A DNA stretch of 64,000 bases from NCBI GenBank assembly GCA_965203195.1, contig OZ241860.1, positions 1,302,001-1,366,000 of the forward strand, read 5' to 3'. This DNA comes from Bin87 sp965203195. GTDB taxonomy: Bacteria; Chloroflexota; Dehalococcoidia; Lucifugimonadales; UBA3495. Made by a program: the position numbers and the translations under genes. Positions 1 to 7,205 of the stretch are shown here, piece after piece; position 1 is the stretch's first letter, and every line of letters begins with the position of its first letter. Below the pieces are notes generated by a model. The model worked only from the letters and a program-made list of their open reading frames with translations, was not told the DNA's origin and ran no database searches.

Positions 1-222
1 GGCGCCGGGGCCGTTCTGGGCCAGAAAGATGCCGGTCTTTTTGCCGTTGTTGACGCGGGAGAAGCCGTCGGCCATATGGACGCCGGTGCGTTCCTGGCGG
101 CAGACGATGGGGCGGATGCCGGCGATGGCGGCAGCCTCAATGAGGGGGTTGGAGGGCATTACGCCGATCCATTCCACGCCCTCCATTTTCAGTACATTGG
201 CGACAGCGGTGACTCCGTCCAC
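1..222 (-). CDS. Thiamine-pyrophosphate enzyme, acetolactate-synthase-like, N-terminal part (truncated by window edge)
   Basis: The first 74 codons of a gene that runs off the left edge are visible. A GTG start at 222 is preceded by a GGAGG ribosome site about 10 bases upstream, which decides the start. The translation opens MDGVTAVANVLKMEGVEWIG and continues through a segment with RQERTGVHMADGFSR and a final AQNGPGA. This is the pattern of the N-terminal PYR domain of TPP-dependent enzymes such as acetolactate synthase or glyoxylate carboligase; the Glu in QERTGVHMADG is the conserved residue that activates the thiazolium cofactor. The exact substrate cannot be told without the rest. The gene lies downstream of a strong hairpin on the same strand, so it is probably transcribed separately from the two ORFs before it. 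Confidence 0.75.
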   Translation of the reverse strand, partial: MDGVTAVANVLKMEGVEWIGVMPSNPLIEAAAIAGIRPIVCRQERTGVHMADGFSRVNNGKKTGIFLAQNGPGA

Positions 223-284
223 GGTGCAATTCCTCCGGTGGGTATATGGCCAGGGTAAGTAGCATTGTATAAAGCGAGCTCTTA

Positions 285-331
285 CCCGTAGGATGGTTGC
301 CTTTGCCGTACAAAGGCAACCATCCTACGGG
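285..331 (-). terminator. Perfect 21-bp inverted repeat, probable terminator
   Basis: Arms 285-305 and 311-331 are perfectly complementary around a 5-base loop (ccgta). The TAG stop of the minus-strand gene at 325-696 lies inside one arm. No T-run follows, so it may work as an RNA stabiliser or a factor-dependent terminator rather than a classical intrinsic one. It separates that gene from the TPP-enzyme gene downstream. Confidence 0.6.
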
Positions 332-696
332 GCATTGCTGACGATGTCCGCATAGCCGCAGGGGAACCAGTACTCGACTTCCAAGCCGTGCAGTTCGTCC
401 ATCTGCTCGTACATAATGTCCAGGCTGTCGCTATGCAGGTTGGACGGATCGCATTCGTCGCCGAAGCGCGCTACGCCGTCCCGCGCATTGCGGAAATCGA
501 AATTGCGGAACGGCGTCAATATGTCCCGGTAGAATACGCGCCCCAGCGCCTGATGCAGGTGGGCGCAATAGTTGGCGTAAGCGTCCAGCGATTCGTCAAC
601 CCAGAGATAATACTGGCGCAGATCCCGGCGCACAGGCTCGTATTCCGCCGGCAACATACCGTCCCGGCGGTAGTTCCTACCGGCGGGCCTGGGCAT
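325..696 (-). CDS. Hypothetical protein, possibly the 3' part of a frameshifted gene
   Basis: I do not recognise this 123-residue protein. It is acidic and rich in aromatic residues (for example RQYYLWVDESLDAYANYC and EVEYWFPCGYADIV), with no signal peptide or membrane segment. It overlaps the end of a 44-codon ORF (677-811) by 20 bases in another frame. The upstream ORF has the good promoter and ribosome site and this one does not, so either it is translationally coupled or the two are one gene (about 160 aa) split by a frameshift near 677-696. The next in-frame Met (codon 14) is an alternative start. The stop codon lies in the perfect hairpin 285-331. Confidence 0.5.
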   Translation of the reverse strand: MPRPAGRNYRRDGMLPAEYEPVRRDLRQYYLWVDESLDAYANYCAHLHQALGRVFYRDILTPFRNFDFRNARDGVARFGDECDPSNLHSDSLDIMYEQMDELHGLEVEYWFPCGYADIVSNAP

Positions 697-811
697 TTTG
701 CCGCTTTATCCTGGGGAGCAATTCCCGACACCTGGCAGCGTTGCCCTGTACCAGGTCGGCAAGCCACTGCGGTGGCGGCTCTGTCAAAACCGGCTTCTTG
801 ATGGTTGCCAT
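677..811 (-). CDS. Short ORF (44 aa), 5' part of a possible frameshifted or overlapping gene pair
   Basis: The protein begins MATIKKPVLTEPPPQWLADL and ends QNAQARR. The ATG at 811 has a strong Shine-Dalgarno stretch (GAGGTGAGG) about 8 bases upstream and a promoter at 854-882, so it is very likely translated. Its reading frame closes at a TAG at 677-679, 20 bases inside the next ORF (325-696). Its proline-rich, basic character gives no family. Either it is a real small protein coupled to the next gene, or a one-base indel has split a longer gene. Confidence 0.5.
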   Translation of the reverse strand: MATIKKPVLTEPPPQWLADLVQGNAARCRELLPRIKRQNAQARR

Positions 812-853
812 ATCAGTACCTCACCTCGTGGCGTGCGGTATAGCCTTTCGCCT

Positions 854-882
854 TTTGTACCGCTTTTTGAGCTATTTGTCAA
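854..882 (-). promoter_or_regulatory. Sigma70-type promoter for the 677-811 ORF
   Basis: On the minus strand TTGACA (882-877) is followed after 17 bases by TACAAA (859-854), about 40 bases before the ATG at 811. The -35 box is perfect and the -10 box matches 4 of 6. It lies just downstream of the stop of the hydrolase gene, so it starts a separate transcript. Confidence 0.6.
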
Positions 883-907
883 TCGTAACCTGATTGAGGG
901 TGACCGG

Positions 908-1621
908 TCAGGCGATTTCGGCCAGGAAAGCGTCCAGGGCGGCGTTGACAGCGGCGGGCTTTTCCACCATAGGGAAATGGCCGGCGTCTTTCATTTTAAT
1001 CAGGCGGGAGCCGGGGACGGCGCGCCGGATTTCGGCTTCATAGTCGCCGGTGGCTAGAGGGTCGTCCACGCCCTGAATCAGCAGCAGGGGGGCCTGGAGG
1101 GTATGGATGCGGTCGCGGACGTCAAAGCGGTCGATGGCTACCAGGTCGCGGTACTGGGCGACGGGGCCGATCTGGCGGTGTCGTTCCAGCAGGCGGGCGC
1201 GCAGTTCCGGTGCGATGAAGTGCATTACGCCGTCCATCATAGCGAGCCATTGGTCGTAGGCGGCGGGATTGGCGGCGGCGTCCAGTCGGAGCTGCAAGTC
1301 CTCGGGGCGGCGTTGTTTGGGGCGCATTGCGATGGTCATCAGCATCAGCCCTTTGACTTCGTCGGGGTAGTCCAGGGCGTACTGGAGGGCGATGCCGGCG
1401 CCGAGGGTGAAGCCGCTCAATACCAGGTTTTGGCGGTGTCCCTGGGCGTGGAGCCAGCCGCGCAGCCAGTCGGCGTAGCGTTCCACGCTGTCGCAGGGGG
1501 CGCCGTCGGGGTGGCCGGGCAGGTTGGGGGCCAGGCTGCCCGGGTAGCGGGCCAGCTGGTGGCAGTAGGAATCGGCGCAGCCGCCGGCGCCGGGGCCGTG
1601 GATGAATACGAGTTGCGTCAT
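908..1621 (-). CDS. Alpha/beta hydrolase with Thr at the nucleophile position
   Basis: This 237-residue cytosolic protein has the alpha/beta-hydrolase fold. The oxyanion-hole motif HGPGAGG lies at residues 8-14, the nucleophile elbow at 70-74, the acid in GVDDPLA near 186 and the catalytic His in DAGHFPM at 215. The elbow reads G-F-T-L-G (codons GGC TTC ACC CTC GGC) instead of the usual G-x-S-x-G, so Thr72 replaces the serine. Such enzymes cleave esters, lactones or C-C bonds in small-molecule catabolism; the substrate is unknown. The ATG at 1621 has AGGA about 7 bases upstream. It is divergent from the GMC oxidoreductase across a 350-base gap. Confidence 0.8.
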   Translation of the reverse strand: MTQLVFIHGPGAGGCADSYCHQLARYPGSLAPNLPGHPDGAPCDSVERYADWLRGWLHAQGHRQNLVLSGFTLGAGIALQYALDYPDEVKGLMLMTIAMRPKQRRPEDLQLRLDAAANPAAYDQWLAMMDGVMHFIAPELRARLLERHRQIGPVAQYRDLVAIDRFDVRDRIHTLQAPLLLIQGVDDPLATGDYEAEIRRAVPGSRLIKMKDAGHFPMVEKPAAVNAALDAFLAEIA

Positions 1622-1973
1622 TGGCGATCCTGCCGTGGGCAGCAGTCAAGGATGCGGGCATTCTAGGGGCGGGGGCTTGCCGGGTCAAGCGTGGGCGGGT
1701 CAGGCGCGGGCAGCCCGGCTGGGCGCGGGCGAGGCATTGGCATAACGGCGGCGGATGGGCCGGGTTTGGTCGATTTATAAGGGGAGAGGCGAGACCGGAT
1801 GTCGCCAAAGTCCGGGTTCCCCTTTCCAATCCGTCCGGTTTTGCTTTATGCTGGCCCCGCGGCATAAGCCGGGCGCCGCGCCAGCGCGCAAGGTCAATGC
1901 CTCATTCGCAATGTTCAATGCTCAACGCTCAACTCTCACAAATCTCAACGCTCCAGGCGTGGCAGGTGGCAGG
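1622..1973. other. Divergent intergenic region with short imperfect repeats
   Basis: This gap separates the hydrolase (minus) from the GMC oxidoreductase (plus) and should hold both promoters, though I see no clear -35/-10 pair. Bases about 1900-1955 form a run of imperfect repeats of the type caatgttcaatgctcaac followed by gctcaactctcac and ctcaacgctcc. Similar short interspersed runs are common in intergenic DNA of large bacterial genomes. No convincing gene is present. Confidence 0.5.
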
Positions 1974-3518
1974 ATGAAGTATGATGTCATAGTTATCGGG
2001 GCCGGTTCGGCGGGCTGTGTGGTGGCTTCGCGGCTGGCCGAAGATCCGGGGCGGGCGGTGCTGCTGCTGGAGGCGGGGCCGGACTATCCCGATTATGAGC
2101 ATTACCCGGACGATTTGAAGTACGGCTACAAGCCCGATGCGTCGGCGCAAGGGGCGCCGCACAACTGGACCTGGTGGGCGCAAGGCGCCGCGGAGCAGAC
2201 GGAGCTGCTGCCGGCGCCGCGGGGCAAGGTGGTGGGGGGCACCAGCGCCATCAACGGGCAGGTGCTGCTGCGGGGAACGCCGGAGGATTATGACGGCTGG
2301 GCCGCCGCAGGCAACGACGGGTGGTCGTTTGTGGATGTTCTGCCCTATTTCCGCAAGATGGAGACGGATCTGGACATCAGCGACGATTTTCACGGCTCCG
2401 AGGGGCCGATTCCGGTGCGAAGGTTTCCGCGGGAGGAGTGGCTGCCGTTTCAGGAGGCGTTTTTTGCCGCCTGCCGGCAGGCGGGCTACCCGGAGGATTA
2501 CGATATGAACGGCCCCGATTCCGGCGGCGTGGGGCCGATTCCGATGAACAACCCGGAAGGGGTGCGGATGAGCACGGCGCTGACTTTTCTGCGGGCAGCG
2601 CGGCACCGGCTCAACCTGACGGTGCGGGCCAATGTAGCCGTGCGGCGGATCCGGTTTGAGGGCAAGCGGGCCGTGGGGGTGGAGGTGGAAAGCGGCGGGG
2701 AGGTTTATGTGATGGAAGGGGAGCGGATTGTGTTGAGCGCCGGGGCGATGGCATCGCCGCAGCTGCTGATGCTTTCCGGGGTGGGGCCGGCAGAGCATCT
2801 GCGGGAGATGGGAACGCCGGTGGTACACGACCTGCCCGGGGTGGGGCAGAATCTGCGGGATCATCCCATTGTGGCGGTGATTTGCCGGGTGCGGGACGAT
2901 TTTCCGCAGGATCCGCTGGCGCCGCGCACGCAGACGGCGCTGCGCTATACGGCGGCGGGTTCCGGCGACCGCAACGATATGCAGATTATGGCGTCGGCGT
3001 TTTCGTCGCCCATTGGAGGCGCCGACCCGTTCAGCTCCGAAGGGGTGCGGTTCAACTGCATTCTGGAGCTGGCGGACGGCGCGGGCGAGGTGCGCCTGTC
3101 GTCCCGGGATCCCGGCGTGCAGCCGGCGCTGAATTACCGCTATCTGGAGCCGGAACGGGACCGGGAACGGCTGCGGGAAGCGGTGCGGATTGCGGTTGAT
3201 CTGCTGCGGCACGAGTCTTTCCGGCCCATTGTGGCGGAGATACAGGAGCCGACGCCGGCGGATCTGGCGTCGGACGCGGCGCTGGATCAGTGGATGCGGC
3301 GGCGGGTGTTCAATACTACCCACGCTTCCGGCACCTGCAAGATGGGGCCGGCGGATGACCCGATGGCGGTGGTTGACCCGCGGCTTAATATTCACGGGCT
3401 GGAGAACATCAAGGTGGCCGATGCGTCGGTGATGCCGAATGTCATCAGGGCGAACACGAACTGCACGACAATTATGATTGGCGAGCGGTGCGCGGACTGG
3501 CTGCGGGCCGGGCGGTAG
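1974..3518 (+). CDS. GMC-family FAD oxidoreductase (choline dehydrogenase-like)
   Basis: The 514-residue protein has the Rossmann FAD motif GAGSAG at residues 9-14, the GMC signature around GKVVGGTSAINGQVLLRG, and the second signature GAMASPQLLMLSG. The catalytic His lies in NTTHASGTCKMG (His450), and the partner Asn in RANTNCTTIMIGER (about 494-496). GMC enzymes oxidise alcohols such as choline, glucose or polyethylene glycol and pass electrons to oxygen or a quinone; the substrate cannot be read here. I start at ATG 1974 (MKYDVIVIGAGSAG) because the FAD motif must lie near the N-terminus, although the open frame extends further upstream. There is no signal peptide. Confidence 0.88.
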   Translation: MKYDVIVIGAGSAGCVVASRLAEDPGRAVLLLEAGPDYPDYEHYPDDLKYGYKPDASAQGAPHNWTWWAQGAAEQTELLPAPRGKVVGGTSAINGQVLLRGTPEDYDGWAAAGNDGWSFVDVLPYFRKMETDLDISDDFHGSEGPIPVRRFPREEWLPFQEAFFAACRQAGYPEDYDMNGPDSGGVGPIPMNNPEGVRMSTALTFLRAARHRLNLTVRANVAVRRIRFEGKRAVGVEVESGGEVYVMEGERIVLSAGAMASPQLLMLSGVGPAEHLREMGTPVVHDLPGVGQNLRDHPIVAVICRVRDDFPQDPLAPRTQTALRYTAAGSGDRNDMQIMASAFSSPIGGADPFSSEGVRFNCILELADGAGEVRLSSRDPGVQPALNYRYLEPERDRERLREAVRIAVDLLRHESFRPIVAEIQEPTPADLASDAALDQWMRRRVFNTTHASGTCKMGPADDPMAVVDPRLNIHGLENIKVADASVMPNVIRANTNCTTIMIGERCADWLRAGR

Positions 3519-3707
3519 CGTCCTTCCGGGCGGGGGCATCCGGGCGGCAGCATCCGGGCGGCGGCATCCAGTCGACGTTGTCCGGGTTGTCCGAGGGGCA
3601 ATATCATCCGGCAGCAGTTGGGCAGCCGGTCAAGGTCGTCCGGGCAGGCTCGTCCGGGCAAGGGCATCCGGGCAAACCGGGGCGAAAAAGAGGAGGCACG
3701 GCAGACG

Positions 3708-3917
3708 ATGCAATGGGAGTATCGGGTTGACAAGGCGCCCATCCGGTCGGGCGGGTTTGTGGGCGGGGGGCTGAATGTGGATGCGATGGGCGCGGAGCGG
3801 CTGACGGAGCTGGGGGCGCAGGGTTGGGAGTTGGTGTCGGTGGCGCCGCTGATGGTGCCGCAGAATCCTACCGACTGTTTCGTGTATTACTACTGGAAGC
3901 GGCCGGTGGCGGAGTAG
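3708..3917 (+). CDS. DUF4177-family small protein
   Basis: A 69-residue protein begins MQWEYRVDKAP. It has the DUF4177 pattern: an N-terminal WEY strand, a central ELGAQGWELVSVAP motif, and a C-terminal strand ending YYYWKRPVAE. The function of the family is unknown. The ATG at 3708 follows a GAGGAGG site about 11 bases upstream, and homologues start at this strand, so longer upstream readings are not used. The 190 bases before it contain three near copies of catccgggcggc, a simple repeat without a gene. Confidence 0.75.
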   Translation: MQWEYRVDKAPIRSGGFVGGGLNVDAMGAERLTELGAQGWELVSVAPLMVPQNPTDCFVYYYWKRPVAE

Positions 3918-4090
3918 GCGGCATGGGCGGCTTGCCGGGCCGGGTTTGGCGCGCCGGCGCCTTGCTGTGGCTTGCTGTGTCCCGGGGGACGGCCGGGGAG
4001 GACGGGCAGCGGGATGCGGTCGTTTTCCGGGTTAGGGGCATCGGATTCCGCAATCCGGCGAAAATCCGGGCAGATGTTGGGGATTAGTTG

Positions 4091-4118
4091 TTGACAAGGG
4101 CGGGGTTCAGGGTATAAA
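4091..4118 (+). promoter_or_regulatory. Strong sigma70-type promoter for the RdhA/QueG-like gene
   Basis: A perfect TTGACA (4091-4096) is followed after 16 bases by TATAAA (4113-4118), about 57 bases before the ATG at 4175. This is the best promoter in the window. It suggests strong constitutive transcription of the iron-sulfur protein downstream. Confidence 0.75.
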
Positions 4119-4174
4119 TTGCGCCAAAGGACCCCGCTTGCGAGCGGCGCAGCCAACCAAGAGGAGGCTAGACA

Positions 4175-5452
4175 ATGCTTAAGATTGGGCATGAGGTGGT
4201 TCGCCCCGGCCGTCACTGGGGGGACGACGCCATCACGATTCCCGTACCGGAGGAGCTGGAGACGGTTCCCGGGATCCCCGCCACGGCCCGCGAGGTTGAC
4301 TGGTACGCCCGCGAGTATCCCCTGGAGACGATGAACATCACCGAGCGCGCGTCCCGGGACTGGGCCAACACCCTGCGGGATCTGCACGCGGAGATGCGGG
4401 AGATCCGGAAGGAGCACGACAAGCTCAACAGCAATCTGATTATGGCGGCTCGCGCCACTGCGGAGATGGAGCCCACCGCCCAGCCGACGGGCGAGGACGT
4501 TTCCCAGCTCATTAAGGACAAGGCGCGGCAGCTGGGCTACCTGGAAGTGGGCATTACCGCCTACGACACCCGGTACGAGTACCGGAGCAAGCGCGGCTTT
4601 ACCGCGCTGCCCCACGCCATCTGCCTGTGCTACGAGCAGGACTTTGAGCCGACGCAGACCATTCCCAGCGTGGACGCGGAGATCGTGCACTCCAGCACCT
4701 ACCGCACCCAGGCGGCGGCGGGTCTGGAGCTGGGGAACTTCATCCGCTCCCTGGGCTACAAGGCTCATGTGGTGCACTCCAGCGACGCCACCGGGCCGGT
4801 GATTCCGATGTTTGTGGCCGCCGGCTTGGGTCAGCTGGGCGCCTGCGGGTATCTGCTGTCGCCGCACACGGGCAACCGGATGCGGCTGATGATGGTCACC
4901 ACGGACGCCAATGTGACCCACGACCAGCCGGTGGACTACGGCATTCACGCCTTCTGCCAGGTGTGCCAGGTGTGCGTGAACCGCTGCCCGGGCCGCGCGC
5001 TGATGCGCGACAAGGTCTGGTGGCGGGGGATTGAGAAGAACAAGCTGTACTTCAAGCGCTGCCGGCCGGTGATGGCGCGCTACCTGGGCTGCGGCGTGTG
5101 CATGAAGGTGTGCCCGGTGCAGAAGTACGGCCTCAAGAACGTGATGGAGCACTACGCCGCCACCGGCCAGGTGCTGGGCAAGGGCACCCATGACCTCGAG
5201 GGCTACAACCTGGAGGGCAAGGGGTACTTCGGCCCCGGCGAGCTGCCCGTCTTTGAGCGCAACTTCTTCGATATGCCGCACGGCAACTCGGACGAGTGGG
5301 CGTTTGACGAGATGAAGGAAGCCGCCCGCCACAACGACGGCGAGATTCCCGAGGATATGCTGGACAACCTGAAGGTTCAGATCCAGCGCGCCCTCCAGTT
5401 GCAGACGGGCGATGTGTTGCAGATGATGGCCGAGGACCAGGACTACATCTAG
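4175..5452 (+). CDS. Reductive-dehalogenase/epoxyqueuosine-reductase-like double [4Fe-4S] protein, cytosolic
   Basis: The 425-residue protein carries the paired cluster motifs of the RdhA/QueG superfamily. The first is CxxCxxCxxxCP (Cys261, 264, 267, 271). The second is C-x9-CxxCxxxCP (Cys296, 306, 309, 313). Upstream, a segment including LELGNFIRSLGYKAHVV and PMFVAAGLGQLGACGYLLSP resembles the corrinoid-binding reductase core. Family members use cobalamin plus two clusters for reductive dehalogenation or deoxygenation. Unlike respiratory RdhA there is no twin-arginine signal, and no RdhB anchor lies beside it, so it should be cytosolic. The N-terminal 100 residues, with a charged helical stretch, are not part of QueG. 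It has a GAGGAGG ribosome site, its own promoter and its own terminator, so it is monocistronic. The substrate is unknown. Confidence 0.8.
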   Translation: MLKIGHEVVRPGRHWGDDAITIPVPEELETVPGIPATAREVDWYAREYPLETMNITERASRDWANTLRDLHAEMREIRKEHDKLNSNLIMAARATAEMEPTAQPTGEDVSQLIKDKARQLGYLEVGITAYDTRYEYRSKRGFTALPHAICLCYEQDFEPTQTIPSVDAEIVHSSTYRTQAAAGLELGNFIRSLGYKAHVVHSSDATGPVIPMFVAAGLGQLGACGYLLSPHTGNRMRLMMVTTDANVTHDQPVDYGIHAFCQVCQVCVNRCPGRALMRDKVWWRGIEKNKLYFKRCRPVMARYLGCGVCMKVCPVQKYGLKNVMEHYAATGQVLGKGTHDLEGYNLEGKGYFGPGELPVFERNFFDMPHGNSDEWAFDEMKEAARHNDGEIPEDMLDNLKVQIQRALQLQTGDVLQMMAEDQDYI

Positions 5453-5497
5453 CCCTCCGGCCAGCCATCGCGGCGCGCGCCGGTTGGCAAACCAGCG

Positions 5498-5525
5498 GGG
5501 CCGGCGGGATTGCTCCCGCCGGCCC
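5498..5525 (+). terminator. Intrinsic-type terminator after the RdhA/QueG-like gene
   Basis: A perfect 12-bp GC-rich stem (5498-5509 with 5514-5525) closes a TTGC loop and is followed by a short T stretch (ctttgg). It lies 45 bases after the stop codon. Confidence 0.75.
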
Positions 5526-5751
5526 TTTGGCATTTCCGGTCTCTGGTGGCCAGCGCTAGTTTTCTATCCGAGCGCAAGTTTGACTGGGACTTGTTCCGGG
5601 GGTATGACCCGGTAAAAGTCGGAAGCCGGGGCGCGCCAGGAACAGATTAGTTTCCGTAGCGGCTGGATCCCGGATTCCGGCTGGTGCCGGAATTGTGAAG
5701 TGGCGGCGGTGAAATGGCAAGGCGCGCCGGCGGGCAGCGGGCAGTCGCCCG

Positions 5752-6642
5752 TCAGTGGGCGACCACCCGGTCCTGGAAATCCCGCTCGGTAGTGGCAGCT
5801 TCCACCGCCTGGTATTCGGGCAGGCTGATGAGGGCTTCCACTGCGGCGCGGCGGGCGGCGACATCGGCGGCGGGGATGCCGATATGCCCGGTGTCGCGCA
5901 GGCTGGCATAGACCCGTTGCAGGCCCTCCAGGGCGGCGATGGCCGGCGTGGTGGCGTAGATGATGACCTTGTAGCCCAGTTCCTCGTATTCCGCAACGGT
6001 GATGTCGTCTGTGCCGGCGATGACAAGCAGGGGGACATCGGGGACGCCGGCGCGGAAAGTCGCCAGGTCATCGGGCTGGCGGACGCCCCGGGGCATCACG
6101 ATGTCCACGCCCAGGTCGCGCAGGGCGTTGCCCCGGCGGATGGCTTCGTCCATATCGCCCTCAACGGCGGTGAAAGCGTCGGTGCGTCCGATGATGAGGA
6201 AATCGGGGTTGGCGCGGGCTTGCAGGGCGTAGCGCATCTTTTCCAGGAACTCGTCAATAGGGATGACGTGTTCCAGGCCGGCGTGGTAGGAAGCGCGCTT
6301 GGGAAAGACCTGGTCCTCAATGTGGATGCCGCAGATGCCGGCGCGTTCGAAAGTGCGGACGGTGTGCATGGTGTGGACGGGGTCGCCGTAGCCGGCGCCG
6401 GCGTCGCAGATGACGGGCAGGTTGACGGATTTGGCGACGCGCTGGGCCACGTCCACCTGTTCGGTGAGGGTCATCAGGGGTTCGGTGACGGCCAGGTGGG
6501 CGCCGCTCATGTAGCCGCCGACATAGACGGTGTCAAAGCCCAGAGACTGGACCAGACGGGCGGACATCGGGTCGTAAGCGCCGGGGGCAACGATGGTTGC
6601 GCCGGCGGCGAGGCGGGTTTTGAGGCCGGATTGCAGGGTCAT
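5752..6642 (-). CDS. Isocitrate lyase/PEP mutase superfamily enzyme
   Basis: The 296-residue protein is an alpha/beta barrel of the ICL/PEPM superfamily. It has APGAYDPMSARL near the N-terminus, the metal-site segment CDAGAGYGDP and the conserved EDQVFPKR. True isocitrate and methylisocitrate lyases follow this with KRCGH; here it reads KRASYHAG, so the catalytic Cys is absent. That fits the PEP mutase/phosphonopyruvate hydrolase/oxaloacetate decarboxylase branch, which acts on C-C or C-P bonds of 2-oxo acids. I start at 6642 (MTLQSGLKTRL) because GGAGG lies just upstream; the longer open frame adds a poorly conserved leader. No phosphonate genes are nearby. Confidence 0.82.
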   Translation of the reverse strand: MTLQSGLKTRLAAGATIVAPGAYDPMSARLVQSLGFDTVYVGGYMSGAHLAVTEPLMTLTEQVDVAQRVAKSVNLPVICDAGAGYGDPVHTMHTVRTFERAGICGIHIEDQVFPKRASYHAGLEHVIPIDEFLEKMRYALQARANPDFLIIGRTDAFTAVEGDMDEAIRRGNALRDLGVDIVMPRGVRQPDDLATFRAGVPDVPLLVIAGTDDITVAEYEELGYKVIIYATTPAIAALEGLQRVYASLRDTGHIGIPAADVAARRAAVEALISLPEYQAVEAATTERDFQDRVVAH

Positions 6643-7205
6643 TCGGGCAGTACCTCCGTTGGCGCCGACAATCCCGCGGTTGGCGCGCGGGAGCGGCAGA
6701 CCAGCATTCATCAGTGTCCCGGCCATAATAGCCCGGACGGCCCGCTTAAATCAAAAGGAATGCGGGAGATGGCGGCGATTCGTCCGGCGGTCTGTTTGGG
6801 CGGCGGCGGTCTGTTCGACGCTAGAACGAGGCCGGCCGGCTGCCCGGCATCGGAAGCGTCGCATCGCCCAGAGAGGCGGGCGGGCGGCGCCGGCTGACCG
6901 CATAAGCCATCTTGCCATCATAAGCCCGCACCCTGACCCTGCTATTGGAGAGGCGGCGGGCGGCAAGCCGGCCGGCGCGCGGCGCGGGACAATGCATCCG
7001 TAATCGTGAGCTGTTGCCCGATTGATTTTATCAGCATATCCGCACGAATCTATAACTATTGTGCCCTTGACCGGATAAGTAAATATGGGCATAATACGGA
7101 CTACCTTGCGGCTGACGGGCAGCTTATGCGCCGGCTATATTTTAAGGCTGGCGACGGCGGCTGGCGCCAGCCGGATACCTTACGGAGGAACTACGGAGGA
7201 ACCCG
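6643..7205. other. Intergenic region with the imelysin-operon promoter
   Basis: This 560-base gap lies between two divergently transcribed units. Apart from the promoter at 7067-7095 I see no gene, tRNA or riboswitch. The leader ends with two near-identical ribosome-binding sequences in tandem (acggaggaac at about 7182 and 7193), of which the second sets the start at 7206. Confidence 0.5.
7067..7095 (+). promoter_or_regulatory. Promoter of the imelysin operon
   Basis: TTGACC (7067-7072), a 17-base spacer and CATAAT (7090-7095) give a good sigma70-type promoter about 110 bases before the first gene. The AT-rich surroundings (7020-7100) contrast with the GC-rich neighbourhood. I see no clear Fur box. 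Confidence 0.6.
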
